From positions 2,532,001 to 2,596,000 of the forward strand of contig NZ_CP071794.1 of assembly GCF_017498565.1 (NCBI RefSeq): a DNA stretch of 64,000 nt, given 5' to 3'. The DNA comes from Parasphingorhabdus cellanae. Its GTDB lineage: Bacteria; Pseudomonadota; Alphaproteobacteria; Sphingomonadales; Sphingomonadaceae. Under the pieces are notes generated by a model. The model was not told the DNA's origin. It worked only from the letters and a program-made list of their open reading frames with translations, and did no database searches. The translations under genes were made by a program, and so were the position numbers. How positions within the stretch are numbered: position 1 is the first letter of the stretch; every line of letters starts with the position of its first letter. This document shows, one piece after another, positions 46,049 to 54,468 of the stretch.

Positions 46049-46545
46049 GTAGTGGCATGACGTACTATAATCTCGCCCAGATCAACGTCGGCCGTTTCAT
46101 TTACCATCGTGATGATCCGGCCAATGCCGATTTCATGAATGCGCTGGATGATGTCAACGCCATCGCTGAGCAATCACCGGGCTTTGTCTGGCGCCTGGTG
46201 GGCGACGGCAATGACGCCACGGATATCGTGCCGGACGCCAGCGATCCGCAGCTTCTGGTCAACATGTCGGTCTGGAGCGATGTCGAGGCGCTGGGTGTCT
46301 TTGTCTATCGTCAGCCGGACCATCTGTCCTTCATGCGCCGCCGCAAGGAATGGTTTGAGAAGATGGATGTGTTTCAGGCGCTTTGGTGGGTTCCTGCCGG
46401 GCATGAACCTACGGTGGCAGAGGGATTAGCAAAGATCGCTGAGCTTGCCAAGCATGGTCCAACAGCAGCGGCCTTCACCTTCCGCCAGCCGTTTCCGGCT
46501 CCGGATGGAAAGCCATCAGCACCGGTACTGGATGAATGCGCCTGA
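46045..46545 (+). CDS. DUF3291 domain protein
   Basis: This 166-residue protein belongs to the DUF3291 family, dimeric alpha/beta-barrel-like proteins related to antibiotic-biosynthesis monooxygenases. It shows the family layout: YYNLAQINVGRFIYHRDD, then FVWRLVGDGNDATD, LLVNMSVWSDVEALGVFVYR and WWVPAGHEPTVAEGLAKI. There is no known enzymatic activity for the family. It overlaps lysK by four bases and the asparaginase-like gene by one to ten, so all three form one operon. Confidence 0.9.
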   Translation: MSSGMTYYNLAQINVGRFIYHRDDPANADFMNALDDVNAIAEQSPGFVWRLVGDGNDATDIVPDASDPQLLVNMSVWSDVEALGVFVYRQPDHLSFMRRRKEWFEKMDVFQALWWVPAGHEPTVAEGLAKIAELAKHGPTAAAFTFRQPFPAPDGKPSAPVLDECA

Positions 46546-47024
46546 TGATCGATATTTTTACCACCGGAGGGACGATTGATAAGATTTATTTCGATGCGCT
46601 ATCGGAATATCATATCGGTCCGACCCCTTTGCCCGACATATTGGCGGAAAATAATGTCTATGTTCCGCACCGCGTGACGCAGTTGATGCGCAAGGACAGT
46701 CTGGAGCTGACCGACGACGACCGGCAGGCGATCCACGATGCTGTGGCGGCCAGCGATGCGGACAAGATACTCGTGACCCACGGCACGGATACCATGGTGC
46801 AGACCGCCATGGTACTGGCCGATATCACGGACAAAACCATCGTGCTAACCGGCGCGATGCAGCCCGCGACGCTGCGTAACAGCGATGCCGAGTTTAACGT
46901 CGGCTTCGCACTGGCCGCGACCCAGACGTTACCTCATGGCGTCTATATCGCGATGAATGGCGAAGTGTTCGATCCTGCGACCACAAAAAAGGATCGCGAC
47001 GCCCACCGGTTCATTCGCGCATAG
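46545..47024 (+). CDS. asparaginase N-terminal domain protein (stand-alone)
   Basis: This 159-residue protein matches only the N-terminal domain of type I/II L-asparaginases: MIDIFTTGGTIDK (catalytic Thr region), VTHGTDTMVQTA (second Thr-Asp motif) and TIVLTGAMQPATLRNSDAEFNVGF. The full enzyme is about 320-350 residues. The protein ends normally with a stop, so the domain stands alone rather than being interrupted. Such short forms exist in proteobacteria and are of unknown activity. The start at 46545 overlaps the previous stop; an in-frame ATG at 46536 is also possible. The gene converges with the YeeE/YedE gene and overlaps it by 14 bp. Confidence 0.9.
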   Translation: MIDIFTTGGTIDKIYFDALSEYHIGPTPLPDILAENNVYVPHRVTQLMRKDSLELTDDDRQAIHDAVAASDADKILVTHGTDTMVQTAMVLADITDKTIVLTGAMQPATLRNSDAEFNVGFALAATQTLPHGVYIAMNGEVFDPATTKKDRDAHRFIRA

Positions 47025-47976
47025 GTTTTTGGAACCACGGGCTCCGGGCCATGGCTTTTGTCGCATGGGGCATCACCACCAGCATGACGGCAATGGTTGC
47101 GATCATCACCAGATAGGCGACCGCGCCATAAAGAGTGAGCCCAGGGGCGGTCCACAGGAGCAAGACGTCATTGCCGCCCGGCACCGCTGCCGCGCCGATA
47201 CCCATCAGGAACCCGCCAGCCAGATTGGCGGCAGCCAGTTTCCACGTCCCGAATTGCGGATGAAATTTGTTTTTCAGCCAGCTGCTGAACACCGCACCGG
47301 CGAATAGCGCCACGACAGCAAGCTCCACCGTCATGCCAACCGACAGGCCTTGCCCTACCAACAGACTGTTGAGCACCGCCGCATAAGACCATTCCGGACG
47401 CGTGCCGTATATGAGCGCGGCGGTGATGCCAACGGTCAGCAACGCGAGCATCGCCATGTTGCGCTTGGCAATAATCAGCCAGATACTGAGCAATGACAGC
47501 ACAGCAAAACCCAGCAACACGGCCTGTTTGGCGATATTACCTTCGGTCGGAGTCCGTCCTGTCATGACCACCGGGCCAAAGGGGTTGAGCATATCGACGC
47601 GCAGCAGCAGCATGGCGAGCGCCAGGCCGACAAAGGTCAGGATATAGCTGAATTTGCCTGCCCCGATATAGCCAACCGTACCGACAAAGCAGCCGCGATT
47701 GATGAGCGCACCGACGCCCATGATCGCTGCCCCGAAAAACAGCTGCCAGCCTATTTCGATATCGACCGGAATATGCGCCCGCCCGGAATATTGCAGCAGC
47801 AGAAACAACACCAGCCCGGCCCAGGAAGCAACAATCAGCAGCCCGAATAACCAGTCCAGCTTACCCTCGCCAACCCAGCGCATGGTGGCGGCAACCGTGC
47901 AGGTCGCGGCCCGGACCAGTGCAAAGCCAAGAAGAAAGGCCAAAGGTATGATGAGGAAGGCCGTCATGAACCTCAT
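47011..47976 (-). CDS. YeeE/YedE family transporter (thiosulfate uptake-like)
   Basis: This 321-residue inner-membrane protein has about ten predicted helices and belongs to the YeeE/YedE family, some members of which (TsuA) import thiosulfate. The conserved cysteines sit in RAATCTVAATMR and INRGCFVGTVGYIG, the positions linked to substrate passage, and VPGGNDVLLL marks the second half. The usual partner TusA-like protein (TsuB) is not beside it. It converges with the asparaginase-like gene, with overlapping 3' ends. Confidence 0.93.
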   Translation of the reverse strand: MRFMTAFLIIPLAFLLGFALVRAATCTVAATMRWVGEGKLDWLFGLLIVASWAGLVLFLLLQYSGRAHIPVDIEIGWQLFFGAAIMGVGALINRGCFVGTVGYIGAGKFSYILTFVGLALAMLLLRVDMLNPFGPVVMTGRTPTEGNIAKQAVLLGFAVLSLLSIWLIIAKRNMAMLALLTVGITAALIYGTRPEWSYAAVLNSLLVGQGLSVGMTVELAVVALFAGAVFSSWLKNKFHPQFGTWKLAAANLAGGFLMGIGAAAVPGGNDVLLLWTAPGLTLYGAVAYLVMIATIAVMLVVMPHATKAMARSPWFQKPMRE

Positions 47977-48046
47977 GCTTAGCCGATTATTCTATTTTCT
48001 CAATCAAGTGAATTGAATTGGCGGACTTTTCGCTTAGATATAGCCC

Positions 48047-48724
48047 ATGCGCATCAATGCAGATTTTGACAAACCCGTGATCCTGCGGCCGGAGGATATG
48101 CACTGGGTCCCTTCTCCCTTGCCGGGCGTCGAGCGCAAGATGCTTGACCGGGTCGGTGAAGAAGTCGCGCGCGCCACGTCATTGGTACGCTATGCGCCAG
48201 GCAGCTATTTTGATCCGCATGTTCATAGTGGTGGAGAGGAATTCCTGGTTGTCGAGGGTGTGTTCTCCGACGAACATGGTGACTTCCCGGCTGGCACCTA
48301 TGTGCGCAATCCGATCGGCACCAGCCACAAGCCGCATAGTCAGGATGGCTGCATCATCCTGGTGAAGCTCCATCAGTTTGATCCGGCGGATACCGCTCAT
48401 TTCTCGCTGGACATCAACGCACTGGAATTTGAAGACAGCGGCACGCCTGGCGTGGAATTCGCGTGGCTTCATCGCTTCGAAGACGAGGAGGTTAAAATAG
48501 TGAGATGGGCACCGGGCAGCAGCTATCCCGAACATGTCCATTCAGGCGGAAGCGAAACCTATATTCTTGAAGGCAGCCTGTCCGATGAGCATGGTGATTA
48601 CCCAACCGGAACCTGGGACCGCACGCCGCCGGGGTGGACGCACACGCCGTTCAGCGAAGAGGGTTGTCTGGCCTGGACCAAGACCGGCCATCTGACGCGT
48701 GAAAAGCTGGGGAAATACCGGTAA
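48047..48724 (+). CDS. double-cupin (ChrR-like) protein
   Basis: This 225-residue cytoplasmic protein consists of two ChrR-type cupins. The first has metal ligands in PHVHSGGEEF (His58, His60, Glu65) and His94; the second in EHVHSGGSET (His163, His165, Glu170) and His199. Both modules carry nearly the same sentence, SDEHGDFPAGT and SDEHGDYPTGT, so the second arose by tandem duplication. Cupins of this type are found on anti-sigma factors, but no sigma or anti-sigma gene is adjacent, so a metal-dependent enzyme or sensor is equally possible. Confidence 0.92.
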   Translation: MRINADFDKPVILRPEDMHWVPSPLPGVERKMLDRVGEEVARATSLVRYAPGSYFDPHVHSGGEEFLVVEGVFSDEHGDFPAGTYVRNPIGTSHKPHSQDGCIILVKLHQFDPADTAHFSLDINALEFEDSGTPGVEFAWLHRFEDEEVKIVRWAPGSSYPEHVHSGGSETYILEGSLSDEHGDYPTGTWDRTPPGWTHTPFSEEGCLAWTKTGHLTREKLGKYR

Positions 48725-48733
48725 TCTTGACGG

Positions 48734-48818
48734 GGTGCTCCTGCGCAGGCAGGAGCCTATCTCCAATGCGTGCATATATTGGAAATCAGGAGTTGGCCCC
48801 CTGCCTGCGCAGGGGTAC
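48734..48818. repeat. palindromic intergenic element
   Basis: The short gap between the cupin and desaturase genes is made of two related palindromes: GCTCCTGC-GCAG-GCAGGAGC at 48737-48756 and CCCCTGCCTGCGCAGGGG near 48800-48817, with CCAATGCGTGCATATATTGG between them. The similarity of the two ends suggests one element with inverted ends. Related cores (CCTGCG, CAGG) also occur in the palindrome inside the LysE gene near 8046-8061. I read it as a REP-like or miniature dispersed repeat, also usable as a terminator. Confidence 0.6.
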
Positions 48819-48823
48819 GTTCA

Positions 48824-49891
48824 TCAAGCCATTTGTTTTTTTTTGAACGTCACTTGTTTCAGCACATCCCAATACCCACTCGAAATAGTCATCCGCTCGT
48901 CCATGCCTTCGGCCAGCAGCAGCGCATGCGCTTCGGGCAGATTATAGCAGGGCACGCCCATGAACAGGTGATGCTCGCTATGATAGTTCACCCAATAGGG
49001 CGCGACGGTCGTGCGTTCCAGCAGGTTCGCATAGGTGGTGCGGGCATGGGTGAACGGGTCTTCGCTGCCGGTGGTTGTGCAGGCATGCTCGGCGATATTG
49101 CGGATGCGCAGGAAAAGCTGGAACGTCGTTGCCAGCGCGATGATCCAGATCAGAAAGGGAATGATGCCCAATGTCAGCAGGCTGACGGTCAGAACAATAA
49201 GCTGAATCAACAAAAAGCGGCCGACTGTCTTCGTGGTCCGAACGGCTCCGTCCAAATCCGTTACCGGTGCAGAAACACCAGCAGCGCCGCCGCGGTTAAG
49301 CGGCGTACCAGCAGAGGTGTCGCGCTTGCCCTTGCCATCGGTCGCAGGCGATCCCTGCAGTATTGCCTTGAGTCCCAGCCATGCCGCGACCATCTGGCCA
49401 CTGCGCTGCTTCAGGAATGTCTGCCCGGTCAAATCTCGAATGATTTTGCGCTTCATGCTCGCCGTCGTCGTCGGAAACGGCTTTGACAGCGCCAGATCAG
49501 GATCTTCCGGCTGCTGCGTATATTTGTGATGGGTCAGGTGATAGGCGCGGTAGCTGTGCAGATCGCTGCCTGTCGCCGCGCCGGTCAGCCATTGGCCGGC
49601 AAAATTATTGACCTTGCGATTGGGGTGCAGCAGCCCGTGCGCGCCTTCGTGCATCAAAATGGAGAGCCCCAATTGCCGTCCGCCGACAATGGCGACGGCA
49701 AAGGGGAAGGCAATGAGGCCCGCGAGCCAATGCCAATCCCACAACAAGGCCGTACCGCCAGCCGCCGCTGCCGCCACGATCCATCCATGCACGATCAGCC
49801 ATAATCCGCGAGAAGGTGAAACAGCGGTCAGTCGCGCCCAGTCATCGCGGGAAAAGACATCTGTAGGTCGGGCGGCTTTAACGGCTGTCAT
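48824..49891 (-). CDS. membrane fatty acid desaturase
   Basis: This 355-residue membrane enzyme introduces double bonds into acyl chains or related lipids using a di-iron site. The three histidine boxes are LMHEGAHGLL, YHLTHHKYTQ and NYHSEHHLFMG. Two pairs of hydrophobic segments lie around them. Between residues about 190 and 240 there is a hydrophilic, Gly/Ala/Thr-rich stretch (from SPATDGKGK) that is longer than I expect for the family. I start at MTAVKAARP, the first methionine that makes the N-terminus short and soluble; a longer frame begins at 50038. It is divergent from the ATP-grasp gene. Lipid substrate not predictable. Confidence 0.93.
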   Translation of the reverse strand: MTAVKAARPTDVFSRDDWARLTAVSPSRGLWLIVHGWIVAAAAAGGTALLWDWHWLAGLIAFPFAVAIVGGRQLGLSILMHEGAHGLLHPNRKVNNFAGQWLTGAATGSDLHSYRAYHLTHHKYTQQPEDPDLALSKPFPTTTASMKRKIIRDLTGQTFLKQRSGQMVAAWLGLKAILQGSPATDGKGKRDTSAGTPLNRGGAAGVSAPVTDLDGAVRTTKTVGRFLLIQLIVLTVSLLTLGIIPFLIWIIALATTFQLFLRIRNIAEHACTTTGSEDPFTHARTTYANLLERTTVAPYWVNYHSEHHLFMGVPCYNLPEAHALLLAEGMDERMTISSGYWDVLKQVTFKKKQMA

Positions 49892-50023
49892 AGTTGTAAT
49901 AATAGGCGAATTTCCGCCAAAAAGCCATGTTTTTGCGTAAGCCACGACAACCCGCACATTCCGTACCGTAAAACGAAGGTCATTGTCTTGAAGGTGTAAC
50001 ATCGGTTTGTCATTTATCGGCGG

Positions 50024-51070
50024 ATGGTTCGGACTCACAACAGACTCGCTGCACCGCGACGGTCGTCGATTGCGCCTGAGTTAAGGCCCAATCTCCATGT
50101 CCTGTTTGTCGCCAAGCATGTTTTTTCAAAAGATGGACTGCACGAGGAAGATGGCAATCACGCTATCTACCATCGAGAGATACGATCGGCTCTGGAGAAT
50201 ATGGGAATCAGGCTGTCCCTGGCAGACAGTTACGAGACCTTGTTTGACCATCCCGGCTGTGATTTTGTTTTCCCGCTGCTCAATCGCGGCGGTTTTTTGA
50301 ACAGCGAAATGCTTTTGCCTTTGCTTTGTACAAGGCTGGACATTCCGTTTCTTGGCGCGTCCCCGATTTTGCGCGGCCTGTCGGATGACAAGCACCTGAC
50401 AAAGCTGGAAGGCAAGGCCCGTGGGTTGCCTATGGCGCCCTGGGCGATTTATCGGCGTGGTGCGGCCGTGCTGGAAGCAGATTGCCCGATGGCTGAGCGG
50501 ATGGTGATCAAGCCTAATGCGTCTTCCGCTAGTTGGGGCGTTCGTGATGCCAGCGAATGGCGCGGGGTCGCGCAGGCAGTGTCGGACATTCATGACGAAG
50601 GCCATGACGCGATTGTCGAGCCATTTCTCGACGGCCACGACATTGAGGTGCCGATGCTGTTATCTGGCGGCGAGCCGGTACTATGCCCGATATTTATGAA
50701 TCAGCAGTCCGATCCCGCACGGTTGAGGACATATGCAGAAAAACGGGCGTTGACCGATGATAGCGGCGGGTACGAGATGGTCTTGTTTGATGACCCTGAG
50801 TGGATAACACGCATTGGCCACCTGACCCGGCAAATGGCAAAAGTCTTTCATCCGTTCGACTATGGCCGGTTTGAGTTTCGCATTAACCTGGATAGCGGCG
50901 AACTGATTTTTCTTGAAACCAATCTCAACTGCAACTTGTGGTCGCAAAAGACCTTTGGATGGGTATCCAAAGAGCTTGGCTGGACTCATGCAGAACTTAT
51001 CGAAACCATCCTGACCGAAAGCATGCGACGGCAAGGTGTGATCGACGAACGTACGACGCTCGCGGCATAG
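50024..51070 (+). CDS. ATP-grasp ligase related to D-alanine--D-alanine ligase
   Basis: This 348-residue protein has the ATP-grasp fold of the D-Ala-D-Ala ligase group. Such enzymes join a carboxyl group to an amine or other nucleophile through an acyl phosphate. Visible motifs are LSDDKHLTKLEGKARGLPMA (start of the ATP subdomain), VIKPNASSASWGVRD (phosphate loop), IVEPFLDGHDIEVPML (adenine and Mg contacts) and FEFRINLDSGELIFLETNLN (terminal Mg-binding Glu and Asn). It is not ddl itself: the N-terminal substrate domain is divergent and the gene is not in a division cluster. Only 2 nt separate it from the nucleotidyltransferase gene. The two probably act in one pathway whose product is unknown. 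Confidence 0.85.
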   Translation: MVRTHNRLAAPRRSSIAPELRPNLHVLFVAKHVFSKDGLHEEDGNHAIYHREIRSALENMGIRLSLADSYETLFDHPGCDFVFPLLNRGGFLNSEMLLPLLCTRLDIPFLGASPILRGLSDDKHLTKLEGKARGLPMAPWAIYRRGAAVLEADCPMAERMVIKPNASSASWGVRDASEWRGVAQAVSDIHDEGHDAIVEPFLDGHDIEVPMLLSGGEPVLCPIFMNQQSDPARLRTYAEKRALTDDSGGYEMVLFDDPEWITRIGHLTRQMAKVFHPFDYGRFEFRINLDSGELIFLETNLNCNLWSQKTFGWVSKELGWTHAELIETILTESMRRQGVIDERTTLAA

Positions 51071-51072
51071 TC

Positions 51073-51861
51073 ATGCAGACAAATATCATTGTTCTGGCTG
51101 CCCAGCGCCCAGGCACGATTGATCCGCTGGCAATTGGCCATGACGTTTCGCACAAATGCTTGATCCCGATTGCCGGGGAGCCGCTCATCGCGCATGTGCT
51201 TGAAACCTTGTCAAAGCATCCTGCGGTGGGGGATATTTGCATCTCGATCGAGGCGCAGGCTTTTCCAGACATTGATGTTGTGCTCGCACAGCTGGACGGT
51301 GATACTGGTCGGATACGATGCGTCCCTTCTACTTATAATCTGGCGGACAGTGTGATTGCCGCCCTGGCGCAGATGGACGATGGTCCTGTTATTATCACAA
51401 CTGCTGACAATGCGCTGCTCACTGCTGACGCTATCGAAGCGATGGTTCAGATTCTGAAAGGTGACACTGATGTCGCGCTGGCGCTGGCCCCCAAAGCCGC
51501 CGTGCTAAAAGCGCATCCCGACGGCCAGCGGCGTTTCTATAAATTTTCGGACGATCAATATTCCAATTGCAACCTCTATGGCCTGTCCGGCCATGATGCT
51601 TTGACCGCAGCCGAGATATTTCGTGGTGGTGGTCAATTTGCCAAAAAGGCGGGGCGGATTATTGATAGTTTCGGCCTGATCAATCTGCTGTTGCTGCGTT
51701 CGGGCTGGATCAGCCTGCCTGCAGCCATGGCCCGGATATCAAAGCGCATCGGGCTGACGATCACGCCCGTTGTGCTGGCTGATGGACGCAATGCGATCGA
51801 TGTGGATAATGACCGGTCCTATCGAATCGTTGCGGACCTGCTTGGCCAAACAGCCACTTAG
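51073..51861 (+). CDS. MobA-like / sugar-phosphate nucleotidyltransferase
   Basis: This 262-residue protein has the nucleotidyltransferase (GT-A like) fold. The N-terminal loop IIVLAAQRPGTIDPLA deviates from the usual G-x-G-T-R loop, and SHKCLIPIAGEPLIAHVLETL follows in the usual place (Lys of the P-loop, then PI-G-P). The metal-binding region is IITTADNALLTADAIEAM, and SFGLINLLLLRSGWISLP is near the end. The family transfers a nucleotide to a sugar phosphate or alcohol phosphate. It starts 2 nt after the ATP-grasp stop and ends by overlapping the convergent SDR gene by four bases. Substrate unknown. Confidence 0.85.
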   Translation: MQTNIIVLAAQRPGTIDPLAIGHDVSHKCLIPIAGEPLIAHVLETLSKHPAVGDICISIEAQAFPDIDVVLAQLDGDTGRIRCVPSTYNLADSVIAALAQMDDGPVIITTADNALLTADAIEAMVQILKGDTDVALALAPKAAVLKAHPDGQRRFYKFSDDQYSNCNLYGLSGHDALTAAEIFRGGGQFAKKAGRIIDSFGLINLLLLRSGWISLPAAMARISKRIGLTITPVVLADGRNAIDVDNDRSYRIVADLLGQTAT

Positions 51862-52664
51862 ATTTCAACCAGCCCGTTCTCAATAGCATCCATTCGCTCG
51901 CGCATGGCCGACCGCGTATCGCCATCATCGGTAGCACAGACCAATGTGCCGCCGCCTGCTGCCATGATCCGCTCAATATCTGGCCACATTGCATCGGGCG
52001 TTTTGGCGTCGCGCCACAGGTCTGCAATTTTCGGATCCATCCGCCGCTCTCCGCCAAAGCGTTCGGGGCGGGCTTTTGCGCCGTCCCAAATCTCGGTGTT
52101 GAGCAGGCCGGGGCATAATATGGTCGTTTCGATATTCTTTGTCGCCAGTTCGCCGCGCAGGGCTTCTGCAACCGCCATCGTGCCATGTTTGGTTGCCGCA
52201 TAGAGCGGGAAGTCGCCTTCGGGCGCACGTAAGGCTGCGGTAGAGGCGGTAATCCCGACATGACAAGGATCCCCGGTAAGCAAAGGTGCAAAGCATTGCG
52301 CCGTCCAGATCGCTCCCAATATATTGACTTCATAAGCCCAACGGACCTGATCGGGCTTGCCCGCCAATATAGACGCACCGACGCCGACTCCCGCGTTGAT
52401 CCAAAGCATCGCGAGATCGCCATGATCGCGGGCAAAGCTTTCCGCCGCTGCAGCGGCTGCATCCCGGTCGCTTATATCGAAAGACATGGAAAAAGCGCCG
52501 TCGCCGATATCCAGTGCCACCGCGGCCGCCGCTTCCTCACGAATATCCTGAACACACACGGTCATGCCAGCCTCGGCCAGCTTGATCGCCAGCATCTTGC
52601 CGATGCCATCGCCTGCCCCAGTGACCAAAGCCATGCGTCCGGCATAAGCGCCAAGTTTGGACAT
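51858..52664 (-). CDS. SDR family NAD(P)-dependent oxidoreductase
   Basis: This 268-residue enzyme is a classical short-chain dehydrogenase. The cofactor motif TGAGDGIGKMLA (TGxxxGxG) is near the N-terminus, NAG appears in LWINAGVGVG, the catalytic Ser in GITASTAAL, and YxxxK in LYAATKHGT. The substrate is not predictable. AGGAG lies 7 nt before the ATG, inside the end of argE, and the gap to argE is only 4 nt, so the two are one operon. Its 3' end overlaps the convergent nucleotidyltransferase gene. Confidence 0.95.
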   Translation of the reverse strand: MSKLGAYAGRMALVTGAGDGIGKMLAIKLAEAGMTVCVQDIREEAAAAVALDIGDGAFSMSFDISDRDAAAAAAESFARDHGDLAMLWINAGVGVGASILAGKPDQVRWAYEVNILGAIWTAQCFAPLLTGDPCHVGITASTAALRAPEGDFPLYAATKHGTMAVAEALRGELATKNIETTILCPGLLNTEIWDGAKARPERFGGERRMDPKIADLWRDAKTPDAMWPDIERIMAAGGGTLVCATDDGDTRSAMRERMDAIENGLVEI

Positions 52665-52668
52665 GCGT

Positions 52669-53832
52669 TTACTCCTGTTTCAGTTCGTCAACCAATCTTA
52701 GCATAAACTCGGCACCGCGCGTGAACTGATCAAGACTGATATACTCATTCGGTTGATGTGCCTGCTCTATTGACCCGGGGCCACAAATCACCGTTGGAAA
52801 GCCAGCTTGCTGGAACTGGCCCGCTTCGGCGGCATAGGAAACCACACCCGCCGGTGTGTTGTCGCCTGTCAGCTTGCGGACGAAAGCTTCGGCTTCATCG
52901 GATCCTGATTGGCCCAGCGGCGGGGCGTTGGAAAGTTGCTCGACCCGGACGCCGGTTTCGGGAAAAGTATCTTTGAGCTGCGCATCAATGGCGGCCGCCT
53001 TTTCTTTGAACGGTTTCAGGACCTGATCGGGATCAATATTGGGCGGACAACGCAAATCAAAGATGAAATGCGCGCGCCGTGCCAATATATTTGCGGCCGT
53101 ACCGCCTTCCATCTTGCCAATGGTCAACGTCGCGTGCGGCGGCGTGAATGGCGAATTGGGGTCCGCATTTTCCCAAAGCGCGCGGGCAAGATCGGCAAGG
53201 TCATGCATGAGTTCAATAGCAACCATATTCGCGGAAACGCCAAGATGTGTCAGGCTGCTATGCGCTTCATGACCCAGCACTTCGACCTCATGAACGCAAA
53301 TGCCTTTATGGCCGGTCACCACCTTCATCATGGTCGGCTCGCCAATAATCGCCAACGCAGGCTTGGGTAGGGTGGCGGCAATTTCTTCAATCATTGCCGG
53401 CGCGCCAAGGCAGCCCACTTCTTCATCATAGCTGATCGCCAGATGTACTGGACATGTGCCGTCTTTCAGCGACGGGGCGGCTGCAAGCGCGAGGGCGATA
53501 AAGCCCTTCATGTCGCAGGTGCCGCGACCGTGCAGAAGGTTCTCGCGCTCCGTCACAATGAAAGGATCGCTTGACCAGTCCTGCCCATCTACAGGCACAA
53601 CATCACTATGACCCGACAGGATGACACCACCTTCTACGTTTGGTCCGATGGTCGCATAAAGGTTCGCCTTGGACCCGTCTTCATTAACAACGCGGGTGGC
53701 GTTGATCCCGTATTGCGCGAGGTAATTTTCGACCCATTCGATCAGTTCCAGATTACTATTTCGGGACGTCGTATCGAACGAAATAAGCGAATCAAGAATC
53801 GATAAAGATGAATGAAGTAACGGATTTGTCAT
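52669..53832 (-). CDS. argE: acetylornithine deacetylase (M20 family)
   Basis: This 387-residue metallohydrolase removes the acetyl group of N-acetylornithine in arginine biosynthesis. M20 motifs are in order: LSGHSDVVPVDGQDWSSDPF (metal His and Asp), RGTCDMKGF (bridging Asp), YDEEVGCLGA (catalytic Glu and metal Glu), IGEPTMMKVVTGHKGI and the C-terminal VICGPGSIEQAHQPNEY (last metal His). The length and motif set fit ArgE closely; other M20 amidohydrolases remain possible. ATG at 53832 and GTG at 53841 are both possible starts. Confidence 0.9.
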   Translation of the reverse strand: MTNPLLHSSLSILDSLISFDTTSRNSNLELIEWVENYLAQYGINATRVVNEDGSKANLYATIGPNVEGGVILSGHSDVVPVDGQDWSSDPFIVTERENLLHGRGTCDMKGFIALALAAAPSLKDGTCPVHLAISYDEEVGCLGAPAMIEEIAATLPKPALAIIGEPTMMKVVTGHKGICVHEVEVLGHEAHSSLTHLGVSANMVAIELMHDLADLARALWENADPNSPFTPPHATLTIGKMEGGTAANILARRAHFIFDLRCPPNIDPDQVLKPFKEKAAAIDAQLKDTFPETGVRVEQLSNAPPLGQSGSDEAEAFVRKLTGDNTPAGVVSYAAEAGQFQQAGFPTVICGPGSIEQAHQPNEYISLDQFTRGAEFMLRLVDELKQE

Positions 53833-54029
53833 TACATTCACATAAACGTGCGTTATCCAAATTGAAACTTTCTTACGAAAAAGCTTTATCTTTCAGCTGC
53901 TTTACAGCATGTTACAACAGATAGTTTGGAGAGCGGGGGGAATCTGGTTACAGCGTGTTCATCTTTGGTTAATGAAATCTTTAGGTTTCGTTGACACAAC
54001 AAGCTGAGATTAAAGGTTCGAAATCGGGT

Positions 54030-54422
54030 ATGAACAGAGTTATTTCAGTTGAACAAGACTTGGAATTGTTGGCCAATCTGGCGGCTCGATTGCTCGAAAC
54101 GCCGGTAGCAACGATCTCGTTTTATGACATAGACGATGCTGGGGGCGGTGATTTAATAGACGCTATTAGCCATGCCGCCACGTCCTGCGACGAAAGTTGG
54201 GCGGCCAGCCATCCTGATATAGATATCAAACAGCTTGGGTCGCCGCGCAACGCGATGACCCAGCATTTGGGACTTTATGCATCTGTCCCGATCCGCAATG
54301 GCAGCGGCGGCACCATTGGCATGGTGGCCTGTGCCGATGATGACGCACGGGATTTAGGTGACCAGCAACTCGATATATTGAAAAACATCGCGGCCATCGC
54401 ATCGGCCGTCGTTCAATCCTGA
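54030..54422 (+). CDS. small GAF-like domain protein
   Basis: This 130-residue protein is essentially one GAF-like domain: VEQDLELLANLAARLLETPVATIS then a short insert, GLYASVPIRNGSGGTIGMVACADDDARDL and QLDILKNIAAIASAVV as the end helix. The pattern matches stand-alone GAF proteins of the light or ligand sensing type, but no chromophore Cys in the usual place can be assigned. An in-frame TTG at 53991 with AGG nearby is another possible start, adding 13 residues. Function unknown. Confidence 0.75.
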   Translation: MNRVISVEQDLELLANLAARLLETPVATISFYDIDDAGGGDLIDAISHAATSCDESWAASHPDIDIKQLGSPRNAMTQHLGLYASVPIRNGSGGTIGMVACADDDARDLGDQQLDILKNIAAIASAVVQS

Positions 54423-54468
54423 AAAATTAACCTTTTCGTTAACGGGCGTAAAGCACCCGACGGCTATA

